From Bryum argenteum (Eukaryota > Streptophyta > Bryopsida > Bryales > Bryaceae): a stretch of DNA of 64,000 bases. The stretch spans positions 27,246,364 to 27,310,363 of the forward strand of contig CM073322.1 in the NCBI GenBank assembly GCA_037043015.1. Reading direction: 5' to 3'. Below the pieces are notes generated by a model. It was not told the origin of the DNA and ran no database searches. It saw only the letters and a program-made list of their open reading frames with translations. Shown here in pieces: positions 1 to 11,226 of the stretch (position 1 is the stretch's first letter; each line of letters starts with the position of its first letter). The translations under genes and the position numbers were made by a program.

Positions 1-142
1 TTGGCTTTGCAAATTTTACCACATACGCATTACAGTATGGAGAGCACCCAGGAAAAATCTCAGGCAAAAATATCAATTTAAACCTGTTTAAATGGGCCCC
101 CAAAATCTCAAAAAACCAAATCGATTTCCTGGATTATTAAGG
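1..142. mobile_element. Right part of a group A TTAA element, cut by the window edge
   Basis: Shares ACCACATACGCATTACAGTA and the following AAAATCTCAGGCAAAAATA with the right halves at 9720-9790 and 12920-12990. It ends in a decayed GGATTATTAAGGGATTAT. The left part lies outside the window. Confidence 0.6.
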
Positions 143-270
143 GATTATACAGCAATTTGGGCAATTTTGGACAATTTTCAAAAAGCGTTTTCAAACTATG
201 ACTGCGACATTAGTAAAAAATTGGGGTTTGAATATACCACCCCATTGCACTAGATTTCGTCATTGGTGTA

Positions 271-462
271 TGGTAAGGTGTCCTATAATGGCGCAATTTT
301 CAGTACAGAAAATCTACAGGAATGTTGCCAGTGCAAGCAATTTTTGGGCATGTGGAAAATTAGTAGAAAACTAGAGCAAGTGGAATCATCATTTTTGGAC
401 TCTTCTACAGTAAGTAATGAATTTTCAAAGATGGAAATATAGGTGTTCCTAAAATGGTGCCC
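271..462. mobile_element. TA-flanked MITE
   Basis: 192 bp, starts TGGTAAGGTGTCC after TA (269-270) and ends GGTGCCC before TA (463-464). An inverted copy is at 46789-46975; similarity also continues into the right flank. Confidence 0.6.
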
Positions 463-1266
463 TAAAGTGACGCCCTATAATCTTTGCATTGTGTACATGG
501 TTCTGTTGTATGGAGAAGCTATTATGTACGTGACAGTGAAGATTACTAGGGCTCCATTTTCGGCACTGCGCCATTTTTGGCTGCTCTACCATAGCAGGTG
601 GTCATCGACATTCATCAACAGTAAATGTCAGTACAGCAGCTGCGAGGAGCGGTACACCCGGCCTATAATTACTATTAGTACTCAGGATCAACCTTACTCA
701 GGCACTCGGGCCTTGTAACTTGAAAAGCCCCCTTTTCTCTCAATAGCATCAGCAGTACTCACGCGGTATAATTAGGGAGGGATCGGTGAGGTGTTGATGA
801 AGTGGAGTCTAGATTATCGAGCAGAGAGGATATTAGAGCATGACCAGCCCTCTACGGCAGGCCGGCCCGCAAGGCCGTCCCAAAATGCGAAAGGCCCGGC
901 TTGTCCGGGGTTACGAAGCCCAGCCCAACACGGAGGGCAGGGCCCGCTCACTAATCACCCACCAATCACACCACCTCACATTCCACTTTTCATAGCTTTC
1001 TTTAGAAATCATTTCTTGCCAATGAAATTTCTGCCACGTGGCTCTCACTCATCAGTTAAAGGGGATACTAAAACTTGAGTGGAGGCACGGGATAACTTGG
1101 AGTTTTGGTGGGCTAGAATTTAGGGTATTGCAACCCTCTTGACCGGGTTACCGGGTTAGTGTGTGGGCTGGGGCCCCTGGCACTTCATATCCGGCTCCAT
1201 GCTCCGGCCTGCAGTGCGGGCTGGGCATGCTCTTAAGGTGACTGGGTAGAGGACAGGAGCATCATA

Positions 1267-1699
1267 AGGTAGCGGCACCCACTCCCGTGGGTATAAGATA
1301 GATTGCACAGTTGTGTAACAACAATTGAATTTTCAACCGGACTTGTGGTGTGAGGACACACAATGCACGCTAACGTACACCTCAACTCAAGCACCTCGAC
1401 TCCAGAAAACCGTGCCGGACATGCACCAAAATCCATTCCCAAAAACCCCTATTCCTGTGTCGAACTGTAGCACAAACAGTGAGTCACTACTTTACATCTA
1501 AGTTTTAGTATACTAAGGATGCCATTGCCGCCGTCTTGGACGATTGATGCCCACCCGCTTTGCACCGAGCTCCCTTTTCCTGATCTCCCTTTTCCAATTT
1601 GGGAGGTACTAGGAAACGTGCTTGTAGGAAGTACGCGGATTGAGGTGTTGCTGTATTATGCGGGAATGGGCACTCTCACGGGAGTGGGTGCCGCTACCT
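1267..1699. mobile_element. TA-flanked MITE with long perfect inverted ends
   Basis: 433 bp. The inverted ends begin AGGTAGCGGCACCCACTC and match perfectly for at least 23 bp; TA at 1265-1266 and 1700-1701. Confidence 0.85.
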
Positions 1700-1961
1700 T
1701 ACATGTGATTGTGTGCTGTAATTTTTTTCTTACACGCAAATGGTTGCATCCTTTAGCTCCGAGGTGTTTTACACCGAGTGTACTCATCACCTCAATACCG
1801 AGTATAAATCCTCCTCTCTTAAAACCATGTTTTCACTAGTGAGAGTATCTCCTAGAGTATAAAGAATCTTGAAGCATGAGATGACATTTTCGGAAACCTA
1901 CAGAAAAAACTCTACAACTTACAAAAAGTTACAACATCACACGATCTAAAAATAATAAGCT

Positions 1962-1989
1962 ACTAGAGGGACCCGTGCCGTTGAGCACG
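1962..1989 (-). mobile_element. Possible Helitron 3' end
   Basis: On the minus strand a hairpin with CGTGC/GCACG stem (1974-1989) is followed about 8 bp later by CTAGT, the layout of Helitron 3' termini. The 5' end was not located. Confidence 0.35.
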
Positions 1990-3194
1990 TTCAACTTGGA
2001 TTGCCTAAAGCTATAAAACATTCATAAACTTCAAATAAGTTGATACATAAAATATTAAAAAATACATATCGAATTCATATATTTAGAATAATAAAAATAT
2101 ATCAACGGTCTCAAACATGGTCTCTATTTTATTTTACGATAACATTCCATTGGATCATTCCTCAAAATGGGTATTGACCGTTGGAATCCCTTTACTCTTT
2201 GTAAAAGGGTATTATAACGTTCGTTTGCAGGTTCACTACTGAGCAACCGTAGGCCATGAGTGTATATCGTGTAAAAGGACCTGAACACAAGCTATGGCGG
2301 TGCCGTCTGTGCGTTGTCCACACAATTCGCGGACGTCGGTGTGCACCAATAAGCCTTGACGGTGCTTGATTGAGCGGTTGGTTGAGCGGTTGAGCGGGAA
2401 GTGTGGATACAGGAGGCAAGTCTCGACGACGGATTCCAGCGCAGAACCATCGTGTGAGACAAAGCCTCCTGTATTGTAATATAGATAGGCTGACAAAAGC
2501 CGAATCGACCCAAAACTAGCCTCTTGAAAAAAAACTCTACAACTTATAAAAACTCACAACTTCATGCGATCTAAAAATAGTAAGTCAGATGCTGACAAAA
2601 ATCCAAATCGTCCTCAAACTTTAGGAGTGAACCTCTTCGGATCTCATGTCGCAAAAATACAAAATAAAAAATCAAATGGGCAAGTTATGAGTAAAAGGAA
2701 ACGAAGGGGAAGGGCGAAAGCGGGGAAAGCGTGGCATGGGAGTGGTGGAGAGTCCAAGCGAAAAAGGAATCGGGGGTTGACCGACGATTGGTTGTAAGCT
2801 TACGGGACTTGGCGAAGGAAAGCCGTGGACGCCTTCAACGCCGGAGCGTCGCCTGGGCCTCCGATCCTGGACCCGGGCCCCATTATTTATAAACTGGAAT
2901 CATGCACTTATACTCTAAGTTACTCCTCTTCATATAAAAATATACACAGACGTTACTTCCTGCCCCCTTCCCCCTTCTGGCCCACTAGATTTTTTATATT
3001 CACAGTCTCCCCTCCTTTTCTGGGGCCCGGGGGTTTCTTTTCCCACTCACCCCAACTGACTGCAACTGACTCTCAACTGGTGGATGGATTGATGAATGGA
3101 TCTTCCACTTTCTGAGATCGTCGGTCGTTTTTCATCCTTGATGTGCATTAAAACCATTTTCCTTGGTCCAGAATTTCGTGTGATGAAATGTGCA

Positions 3195-3554
3195 GATAGA
3201 TGATAGAAACTCCGGTTCTTTCTAAGGGGTCGGCGTGAATGAAGCATCCGTTCGTAATGCTAATATCCCGATGGCCATCGGACAAGGGGAAATTAGAACA
3301 ATACTACTTCCCCCTCTCGAGGGTGGACACTATAACTACGCTAGTTTCTAACCTAGTTACTAGTGCCTTGAAGATACTTGACATAGTATCCCCCCAAAGG
3401 GCTTTGAGGTACCCATACAACAAGGTCCAAGGACCTCCCACAATATTTGGGTGGACTATAGTGGTGAGCACCAAGCCGGCATGGGGAATAGAACCCACGA
3501 CCTCCTCATTGGGGGCCTAAGCCCTAACCATCAAGCCAGGGCTTGTGGTGCCTA
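3195..3554 (-). mobile_element. tRNA-derived SINE, copy 1
   Basis: Full-length member. On the minus strand it runs from GGCACCACAAGCC through a box A-like segment (TGGCTTGATGG) and a box B-like GGGTTCTATTCC, ending in a 3' stem-loop and a short TCTA-type tail. Flanked by a perfect 12-bp duplication, ATGAAATGTGCA (3183-3194 and 3555-3566). The ORFs it contains are not genes. Confidence 0.9.
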
Positions 3555-3629
3555 ATGAAATGTGCACTATCAGTGGATCAATTCAAAGTCAGTGTTCAAA
3601 TTTGTGTGCATATGATATATTATTCTCTA

Positions 3630-3658
3630 ACTAGTATGATACCCGTCGTCGCGACGGG
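3630..3658 (-). mobile_element. Possible Helitron 3' end with perfect 7-bp hairpin
   Basis: Minus strand: CCCGTCG-CGA-CGACGGG (3642-3658), a short spacer, then CTAGT (3630-3634). Matches the Helitron 3' pattern (hairpin, then CTRR). The element body would extend rightwards; its 5' end was not found. Confidence 0.45.
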
Positions 3659-5344
3659 AAAGGTCTTTACATGGTACTTTTAAAAAAGTATCTCGTGTCT
3701 ACCATTTCCTCTAACGGTTTTTTTTCTCCCTTTTCTCTCTCTTCGTTCATATTTTTTTAATACATAGAAGAAGGTAGGTAGGTTGGTAAGTTCGTAGGTT
3801 GGTAGGTTGGTACATTGGTGGGTAGGAAGGATTGCCGAACAATATTTAATAATAGAGGTAGATAAGGAGAGTAGTGGGTAGTTAAGGGTGCCTTTTGAAG
3901 AAAGTATTTGAATAAATTAATAACCACGAAGTGTGAATCACTTGGATCACTTGGTGTTTAGACAACTTGGGGTTTATTTGTTCTTTCTACTGAGAGTATA
4001 TATGCATTAGTGTCATATGTATGCCATGAGAGAGAGTGTGAGTGCTTGGGTCTTCTGTGTTACTTCGGGTCTTCTTGCTTGTTCCCTTTAGTGAAACCAC
4101 GTATGCACTAGTGCTGCAAAACTTCAAATGGCTAAGGCTAAGGGGAACATATCTATTTATCATAATGAGGAAGCCTACTGAATGATAGATTTATCGGAAG
4201 CTAGTAGAAGATCAAGATAGACCAATATGGTATTCAAGCTCATGGAACCTTTATTGAAAGCGTTTTCACCAACTTGTTCCGTCTTTGAAACATTTCTTGA
4301 ATGTCTCGAAAGAATGTCTAGGTACGATTTTGAACTATTGAGTAGCGGTCTTTTTCTTGATTAGCTACCTCGGTTTCTCGGATAGGGGTGGTGACAAGCT
4401 CTTTCCTCTTTGATGTATTTCATTGGGCGTATCTTCAGCCCTCTTTATTCACATGGGCACAAGGAGGAAATAGTTGTTTACATTAAGAAATCGATCGTGT
4501 TGGCTTAACAAGTTACACAATATGTCTTCGTAGATCTTCATAACAAAACTTTGAAATTTGATTTGTCATCAAACCGGAAGTGTTATTATGTCAAAAGGCT
4601 TTTTTCTATGGCCATTGAGGTAGTTGGTTGATATATGAAAGTATTTTTTGATTTTGAGTTACTTTTTTTCTTTTCTTTTCTTTTATTTCCTACCTACAAG
4701 CATCTTCTACACTATTTTAGAAATCAATCAATTGTAGCTTAGGTATAACCCAATAATGCACTTATAAAATACTTTGAACTATGTCGCAGACGTGATAGGA
4801 AGGATCTAAGTATTGTATACATTATCACATCTCTTCTAATGCTTAAATAAATTTTCTCATTAATCATTTTGATACCTTGTTATTACATTGAGCTTAATCA
4901 TCACTTTTGGATTATCCATTTACTCATCAAACCATATGCACATCGGGCAAGTAGGAACTAAATCACAAGAATTTTCAAATATTGTACAAAAATTGTTCTT
5001 CTCTTTAACAACTTTTACTTTTGACACGATCTAAAGTTGATGTAGCCTTGACATCAACAATCAATGTGACCATTTGAAAATAAACGTATACAACTTGCCA
5101 CACAATTTTCTAATGACATAATTGGTGTGCCAAGAGATCAAATTTAGATTTTAACAATCATAAGAGATAAAGAATGAAAGTATCACAAGAATACCAAAGA
5201 TTCAAACTTGTTTCCAACACTTTAAATAGTCACAACTCATCCAATAGATACACAAGTTAGAGGGTGAGAATCCTCTATCAACCCTCTTAGAGATATCGTA
5301 CAAATACCCAAATCTTATCAATCAAACAAAACAAACAGCGATTT
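3659..5344. other. Gene-free AT-rich stretch
   Basis: No supportable ORF or RNA gene. If the Helitron end at 3630-3658 is real, this may be its body. Confidence 0.4.
3770..3832. repeat. GGTAGGTT-type microsatellite
   Basis: Degenerate run of GGTAGGTTGGTA units. Confidence 0.8.
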
Positions 5345-5653
5345 GGCAGGACTTTCCCACGTTGGTACTTACTAGCGTGCTTGCCTTCCTGCCCCACAAC
5401 CATGCCTGACACATAAAAATTTGGGGGTAAATTTGCCCCCTATCCTTGAATGGTAGATGTCACCCATCATGCCGCAGAGGGGTGCTACAAGTGTAGAACG
5501 GGGTCTTTGATCCCATTTCCAAACTCAGAATTTCATAAAAAGTGGTTGGAGGCCTCAAATAATGAAAAATATAATATTGGCCTTTTTACGGTTGGGCAAG
5601 GATTATGGGCGGGCATCCTTGCTGGTAAGTACCAGCGTATGGGATATCCTGCC
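5345..5653. mobile_element. MITE with about 35-bp inverted ends, superfamily unknown
   Basis: Ends GGCAGGACTTTCCCAC and, inverted, GGCAGGATATCCCAT, both continuing to TGGTACTTAC. Target duplication not identified. The ORF starting in it is not a gene. Confidence 0.6.
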
Positions 5654-5706
5654 CACGCCAACAAAAAGTGGACGTGAAGATATATTTATTTATTTTTTAT
5701 TTTTAA

Positions 5707-6553
5707 CCCCTAAATTTCCTTGGTGTTTTTTGGGAGCTTGAAAACTCAAAACTGCGATTCTCCACTTCTAAGCACTCGTGGGGGTGTGGACCAATTTCTT
5801 CTCCTTTTTTTAGACTTCCAACCGTAAGATCTTGTACCTAAGAATATGCTTGATTACTGTTCAAAAAATTGACCGTTGGATATTTACCATTTGAGAGATT
5901 GTAACATTCAAAATTTGTCTCCCAAGTTTTTTTGGGCATTACAAAGATTGGTTTTGAAATTTTTGGAGGCTGCCCTTGTAAAATTGGTAAACTTTTTGAC
6001 TTGAGTCACTTTGAAATTTGAGTAGTGATTTAGTAATGAACATGTTTAAAAAAAAAAAAAAAAAATCAAAAAAGTTACTTATCCCCTAAAGATCCAAGAA
6101 AGCCGAAATGGCTTTTTGGGGTTTCCGCAGGGAAAAAAGTCAGCCAACTTTGACCATTATAATCTCAAAATCAGAAAACAATTAACGGTTCAAATTTGAC
6201 ATATGAGTATAGGGTCAAGTTCACTTCAAGATCCTATGGTTGGATCTTCTAATTACTGCTTAGATTGAGTTTTTTCGGGCCTGAAGTAGAAGAGGGTCTT
6301 TTGTGATAATTTAGACAATTTTGTATCAAGGATCTTTAGGGGTTATTTGAGCTGCCCCATCTTGGCTCGCAACCCAAGGATCATCCTAGAAGACTCAAAA
6401 ATTGGAATTTGACTTTGCAATTTTTGCCGCACCTACTTTGCAATGTAACTCACACAATTCCAAAAAATATCTTAAAAATATTCATTTTTACTAAGAAACT
6501 AAGGCTGCCCAAAACATCAAAAGACCATTTCGGTTTTTAAGGAAAGTTAGGGG
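5707..6553. mobile_element. TTAA-flanked element (group A) with nested insertion
   Basis: Starts CCCCTAAATTTCCTT and ends with the inverse of CCCCTAACTTTCCTT, between TTAA at 5703-5706 and 6554-6557. Internal landmarks of the group include CAACCGTAAGATCTTGTACC and GGAGGCTGCCCTTG. Without the 264-bp nested insert (6083-6342 plus duplication) it is about 583 bp, like its relatives. Confidence 0.85.
6083..6342. mobile_element. Nested element with the same termini, TTAT target duplication
   Basis: 260 bp with perfect 13-bp inverted ends CCCCTAAAGATCC, flanked by TTAT at 6079-6082 and 6343-6346. It interrupts the host element where relatives read straight on from TTTAAACTGCCC. The TTAT shows a relaxed TTAA preference. 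Confidence 0.85.
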
Positions 6554-6737
6554 TTAAACCAATAGGGTCGCTTTACACTATGGACCATGAAATCGACCAT
6601 GGCCATCTAAAGCTTGTGATTGGAGAGTAAAGTGCTCTTCGTCCCATTTGGCTTCAAACTACCTTGAAAAAAAGGAGATAGACTACTAACTTTGAGGTCC
6701 CCAAAGTATGCTAAATTTTCCATAATGAATAATGTTT

Positions 6738-6812
6738 TCATGGTCTCCTTTATTACAGTTGAATCGAAGCAAATACCGTACCTCGACTCAACTACAATCA
6801 AGGAGACCATGA
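6738..6812. repeat. Imperfect hairpin, pre-miRNA-sized
   Basis: Arms of about 34 nt: TCATGGTCTCCTTTATTACA at the left, pairing with the segment ending TCAAGGAGACCATGA, with scattered mismatches and a short loop near 6772. Could be a small-RNA precursor or a tiny foldback element. Confidence 0.5.
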
Positions 6813-7381
6813 GGCTTAAAAATCATTCACTGGCTAGTGTTCAATCATTTAAAAAGAAAAGAGGAAAAAGGGGTAGGGTAAGCGAGAGAATGATGAGAAT
6901 TTATATTAGAAAATTGAGCTTAAACTTCTCCCCGTCCAAATCCACTCAAAAGTCCAATAATTAGTAAAAAAATCAGATATTGGGAGTGGAGTAGAGAGAG
7001 AGTGAAATGGTGCATGAAATAAGCTCATGAGTGGCATGTGGCATGCATGAGGGAGGTGCATCCGGGGAAGGAGAGGCAGGTATGGTAGTTATGAGGTTCC
7101 CCGAACCTCCCACATAGTGGGGTGACCAGCCTCTCTACCAATCCTCCCCCCTCCCTCTCCCCACAACAGTACATACTGCTGTGATCTTTGTCCACTTCCC
7201 AAACTTGGAGCAACAAGTGTGTTGCACTTGCATAGGAATTCAACTCCCTCATATTCTCGTGAAAAAGTCTTCCATGAAACCTTTCCTAAAATATTATTCT
7301 AGAATTTGGACACTTTGTATAGTAATTCGAACATCTTGGAGTATGAAATGTCTGCAAAGAACTCTATAAACATGTACCTGA

Positions 7382-7535
7382 GGGCTGGTTTTACACTACG
7401 GTGGAGAAGTCTACTCGTCAAGAAATGAAGAATGTGAATGATTGGTTGAAAGTGAGACTCTTGAAAATTGATTGGTTGAAAAATGTAATTCTTGACCGAC
7501 CGGAAGCCTTCTCCACCGTGGTGTAAACCAACCCT
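7382..7535. mobile_element. Short palindromic MITE, possibly Tourist-like
   Basis: Ends GGGCTGGTTTTACACTACGG and, inverted, GGGTTGGTTTACACCACGG, both running into TGGAGAAG. Flanking TGA/TAA would suit a 3-bp TNA duplication of PIF/Harbinger type, but this is tentative. Confidence 0.6.
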
Positions 7536-7889
7536 AAGTGTTAGAGCAGTGTCACCGGCTCTCGGACACGGAAGCCGTCCCGCGCAAAGGCACTGACGGG
7601 AGGCCTACCTGCAATGCAAAATCTACCTACTCAACTTACATTGAATGCATCAACGGCGGATTCGGTACATCTCCCAAGTAGATCAAAATGACAGAATCCG
7701 TATGCCGCAAAATTTATCCTTTCCTTCCGATAAGTGAATTCGTAAACAAGTGAGCGGTTTGGTTTGCAGAAGAGGCTCCGTAAACCATGTACAAATGTGT
7801 TGCCCGTGCACTCAACGCTTGAGAATGATCCGAATGCAAAAGATTCCACACCACGCGCAATCGTAGGTCTTGATACAAAGTTCAGACCA

Positions 7890-8100
7890 GATAGATAGAT
7901 AGATAGAAACTCCGGTCCTTTCTAAGGGGCCAGCGTGAATGAAGTGCCCGTTTGTAATGCTAATATCCCGATGGCCACCGGACAAGGGGAAATTAGAACA
8001 ATACTACTTCCCCCTCTCGAGGGTGGACACTATAACTACGCTAGTTTCTAACCTAGTTACTAGTGCCTTGAAGATACTTGACATAGTATCCCCCAAAGGG
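7890..8100 (-). mobile_element. tRNA-derived SINE, copy 2, 5'-truncated
   Basis: Contains only the 3' 211 bp of the family, (GATA)n at its + strand left end, and lacks the tRNA-like head. It has its own perfect 12-bp duplication, AAGTTCAGACCA (7878-7889 and 8101-8112), so it was inserted in truncated form. Confidence 0.9.
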
Positions 8101-8112
8101 AAGTTCAGACCA

Positions 8113-8922
8113 TATTATACAATCCTTCCACATTCTCACACACTCTAATTGGTTGAGGCACTAGGATATTGAGAAGCACCAATAATACTTGTCTACTTCT
8201 ATACATAATGGATTGCCTTGCGGACATGAGTGGGTGTGGAAGGATCAATAACCGAAAAGTGCACTAGAAACTCAAAGGCAATATTGTCTGAATAATTGAG
8301 AAAGGGTGTGGAATAGGGTGGGGGTATCCATTCTTTTTTGGAAATACCTAGAGCTTTGCATGCATTTGTGGCCAGAGTCCCAAGTTAGGCACTGTCCTCT
8401 CCATGCAGTGCCTCACTTAATTGCTAAAGTGTCTTCTTCAATTGCCCATTTGCATGTATAATCCCCAGTTTAGCCTCCTTTCTCAGCTACTTTTATGATA
8501 CTTCAGAGAAACTTCTGAGCAAGTGCCCCGGCAGCCCAGCCTCCATATTTGTTCATGATTGAAAACTTACTATAGTTTCAAAGTGTCCTGCTAAAGGATT
8601 CAAGCCCTCTTAATTTTGTCCACAAGCTATATACATATATATCAAAGTATGAAATTCTGGTCATTGACCAAGCATAGTTCTATATTGAAGTCTTTTGCAT
8701 GTGTTGTACTATCGTCACATTTGATTATATCTAAATTAAACATTCCAAAACTCCTTATCATTTTGAAACATTGTACACCATCTTCTACCAAATCCCATTG
8801 AGACCTTTATGGACAATCGGATACGTATGATTGAGTGTCTTGATTGTAGAGTAAAGTCAAGAAGATAGTGTCACTAAACTTGTAAAAGTCAAATTCATAT
8901 GCCATAATTTCAAACTTTAACA
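8113..8922. other. Gene-free stretch
   Basis: No coding or repeat structure recognised. The short ORFs lack codon or domain signal. Confidence 0.4.
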
Positions 8923-8926
8923 TTAA

Positions 8927-9853
8927 CCCCTAAAAATCCAGGGGTTTCCTCGACCTCCAGAACCAAAAACTGCCATTTTTCACCTTCGTTGGGAAATGGG
9001 GAAATGGAGAAACTTTTTTTTCCGGTTTTAGACTTTGAACCGTAAGATCTTGTACCTAACTTGTATACAAAGGACTGGTCAAAATTTCAACCATTGAATG
9101 TTTGTCATTTGTGAGATCATAACAATAAAAGTTTGACCAACACTTTTTTTTGCCGCTGCGTGAGAGGCATTGTCTAAATGGTGCCAAGGGCAACTTGATG
9201 ATTGTTATTCCAAATATTTTTCCCTCATTTTTTTTCTGTAGGTAATCAAGTTGGGTATGCTCATGCAAAATTTTAGAGACCAATTCCACTTTTTGACCTT
9301 AATGTAAAACATTTTATGAAAGAAGGTCTAAAAACAACCATATAATAAAACAAGCACCACGTATGATATATTTAGTTTGAGAAAAATCTCGACGGTGAGG
9401 AGGTGCATTTATGATAATGTGAATTTTGGAAAAAAATATCTTGGAAAAAATCCAAAATATCGAATTTTGGCAATTTTTGAAAGAAAAAATTGTAAAATTA
9501 CTAGAAATTGTGAAGATTGTTTTTGAAAGTTTTGGAGGCTGCCCTTGTAAAATTGGTAAACTTTTTGACTTTGGATACTTTGGAATTTGAATAGTAATTT
9601 GGTAATGAACATATTTCTAAAAAAATAAAAAATAAAAAAAATTTATTTTAAACTGCCCGTTTTGGACTTGAAACCTAAAATTTCTAGGTTAAGGTTATAA
9701 AATTAAAATTTGACTTTGAAAATTTTACCACATACACATCACTGTATGGGGAGCACCCAATAAAAATCTTAGGCAAAAATATCAATTTAAATGCTTAAAA
9801 TGAGCTGCCCGAAATCTCAGAAAACCGAAGCGGTTTTCCTGGATTTTTAGGGG
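8927..9853. mobile_element. TTAA-flanked element (group A, long)
   Basis: Perfect 16-bp inverted ends CCCCTAAAAATCCAGG, TTAA at 8923-8926 and 9854-9857. 927 bp, longer than the 570-580 bp members. It carries AACCGTAAGATCTTGTACC and GGAGGCTGCCCTTG. Confidence 0.85.
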
Positions 9854-10129
9854 TTAAAGAAACGTTGTCGCTAAGTATACTAGTGCAGATGTGATCCAAG
9901 TAGACAGAATGATTATACCCCAAGTCGCACTAAAGTTTGGGGGCAACAATCTTCAACTCCCCATTTGCACTATACAACACAATGCCCGCCGGAGCTATGC
10001 ATAGTGGAGCTTTTGCCACAACTGACTTCGAATGTTATGATTTTACAAATGACAAACATCTAGTTTTTGGAACAATGATTGTAAATATGCTGAAGCACAA
10101 GATTTTACAATTGAAAGTTTAAAAAATGT

Positions 10130-10214
10130 AAACACATTTTGGGTAATGCCTTAGTGGTAGAAAATTGCAGTTTTGAGATTCCAAGCTCCCCTAAAACACA
10201 AGGAAATATAGGAG
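10130..10214. mobile_element. End fragment of a group A element, inverted
   Basis: Reverse complement matches the left end of group A (CTCCTATATTTCCTTGTG then AAAACTGCAATTTTCTACCA), abutting TTAA at 10215-10218. No partner end found. Confidence 0.5.
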
Positions 10215-10849
10215 TTAAACACATTCGTAGATTTTTTCACTAGATCATTCTCGAAATGGACAAGAGAAAGATGATTTGCCATGTTTTTCCATCATGATAG
10301 CGCAAAACCCAAAGCCCTAGCACACTTGGTGACTTCCTTGTGGGAGGTATGATATTGTTATTAAAAAAGGAGAGGCCCATCCCTCCACACATGCAGGCCA
10401 TGAGTGCACAACTCTCCAACTGGGGATGTTTTGTTAGTTAGTTATTATCAATTCCATGGAAAGTTGACTTGGGAGAACCCAAGCTAGGTGATACTTGTAG
10501 CATAGCTAGGATACCTTATTTCCGAGAATGGAGAGTCACCAATGGTGGTGAGGCATAGAGTTCATGTGGCACCCGCGCCCACAATATGAATGTCACTGCT
10601 TTCTTAGAGGCTGCAGCTTCAAGGCCTGAAACTCATGCTCTTAGCCACCGTGATGGGTCCCATCCCCATGATTCTCTCTCCATTACTTCAGGTAGAAATT
10701 TTGAAACTGTCTGATATTTTTCTACCTTTCTAGAATTTAGGTTCATAGTTGAATATCTCTCTCTTTTTTTTAAAAAACAAAAAAAAAACAAATCAACACA
10801 AGTAAAGGGTTTCCTTCAGTGCAGAAAAATAGTAGTAAGTTATCTGACA

Positions 10850-11222
10850 TCAAATAAAGAGGTTGTAACTGAAAGTTTTGCCTAAGATTTTGATTGTGTG
10901 TTCCCTATACTACAAGGTGTTTGTGTAAGAATTTGCAACTTCTTGATCTTAGTGATGCATATATTCAATTCTAGGCCCAACTAGGGTGGAGGAAAACTTT
11001 TTTTGTGGAAAGTATTTCAATATTTTTTCTCGTATTAACTTTGAACATTATGATTTTACAAATGGGTAAAGATCCAACGATTAAAATATTACATGGTAGA
11101 ACTTACAGTAGCAAGGTTTGACAATAAAACAATTAGCCATACGCCAATTCAAACAAGGTGGTAGAAAATCACAGTGTTGGTTTTGGAGGTCAAGAAAAAA
11201 AAAATACCCAGCTCTTTAGGAG
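10850..11222. mobile_element. Decayed group A element, inverted
   Basis: In reverse it shows the internal group A block (TTTTGCCTAAGATTTTGATT and a CCCTATACTACAAGG segment) and ends CTCCTAAAGAGC at TTAA 11223-11226. The left boundary is not resolved. Confidence 0.5.
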
Positions 11223-11226
11223 TTAA

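Noticed and set aside
2192-2513. Three overlapping minus-strand ORFs
   Set aside because: Open in several frames at once, with internal GGTTGAGCG repeats and no domain; more likely chance in a GC-richer patch.
3239-3520. Conserved 60-93 codon ORFs repeated at 3.2, 7.9, 25.8 and 29.2 kb
   Set aside because: They lie within SINE copies in either orientation; the conservation is that of the element, not of a protein.
5450-5677. 75-codon ORF ending in the 5345-5653 MITE
   Set aside because: Falls within an inverted-repeat element and shows no domain.
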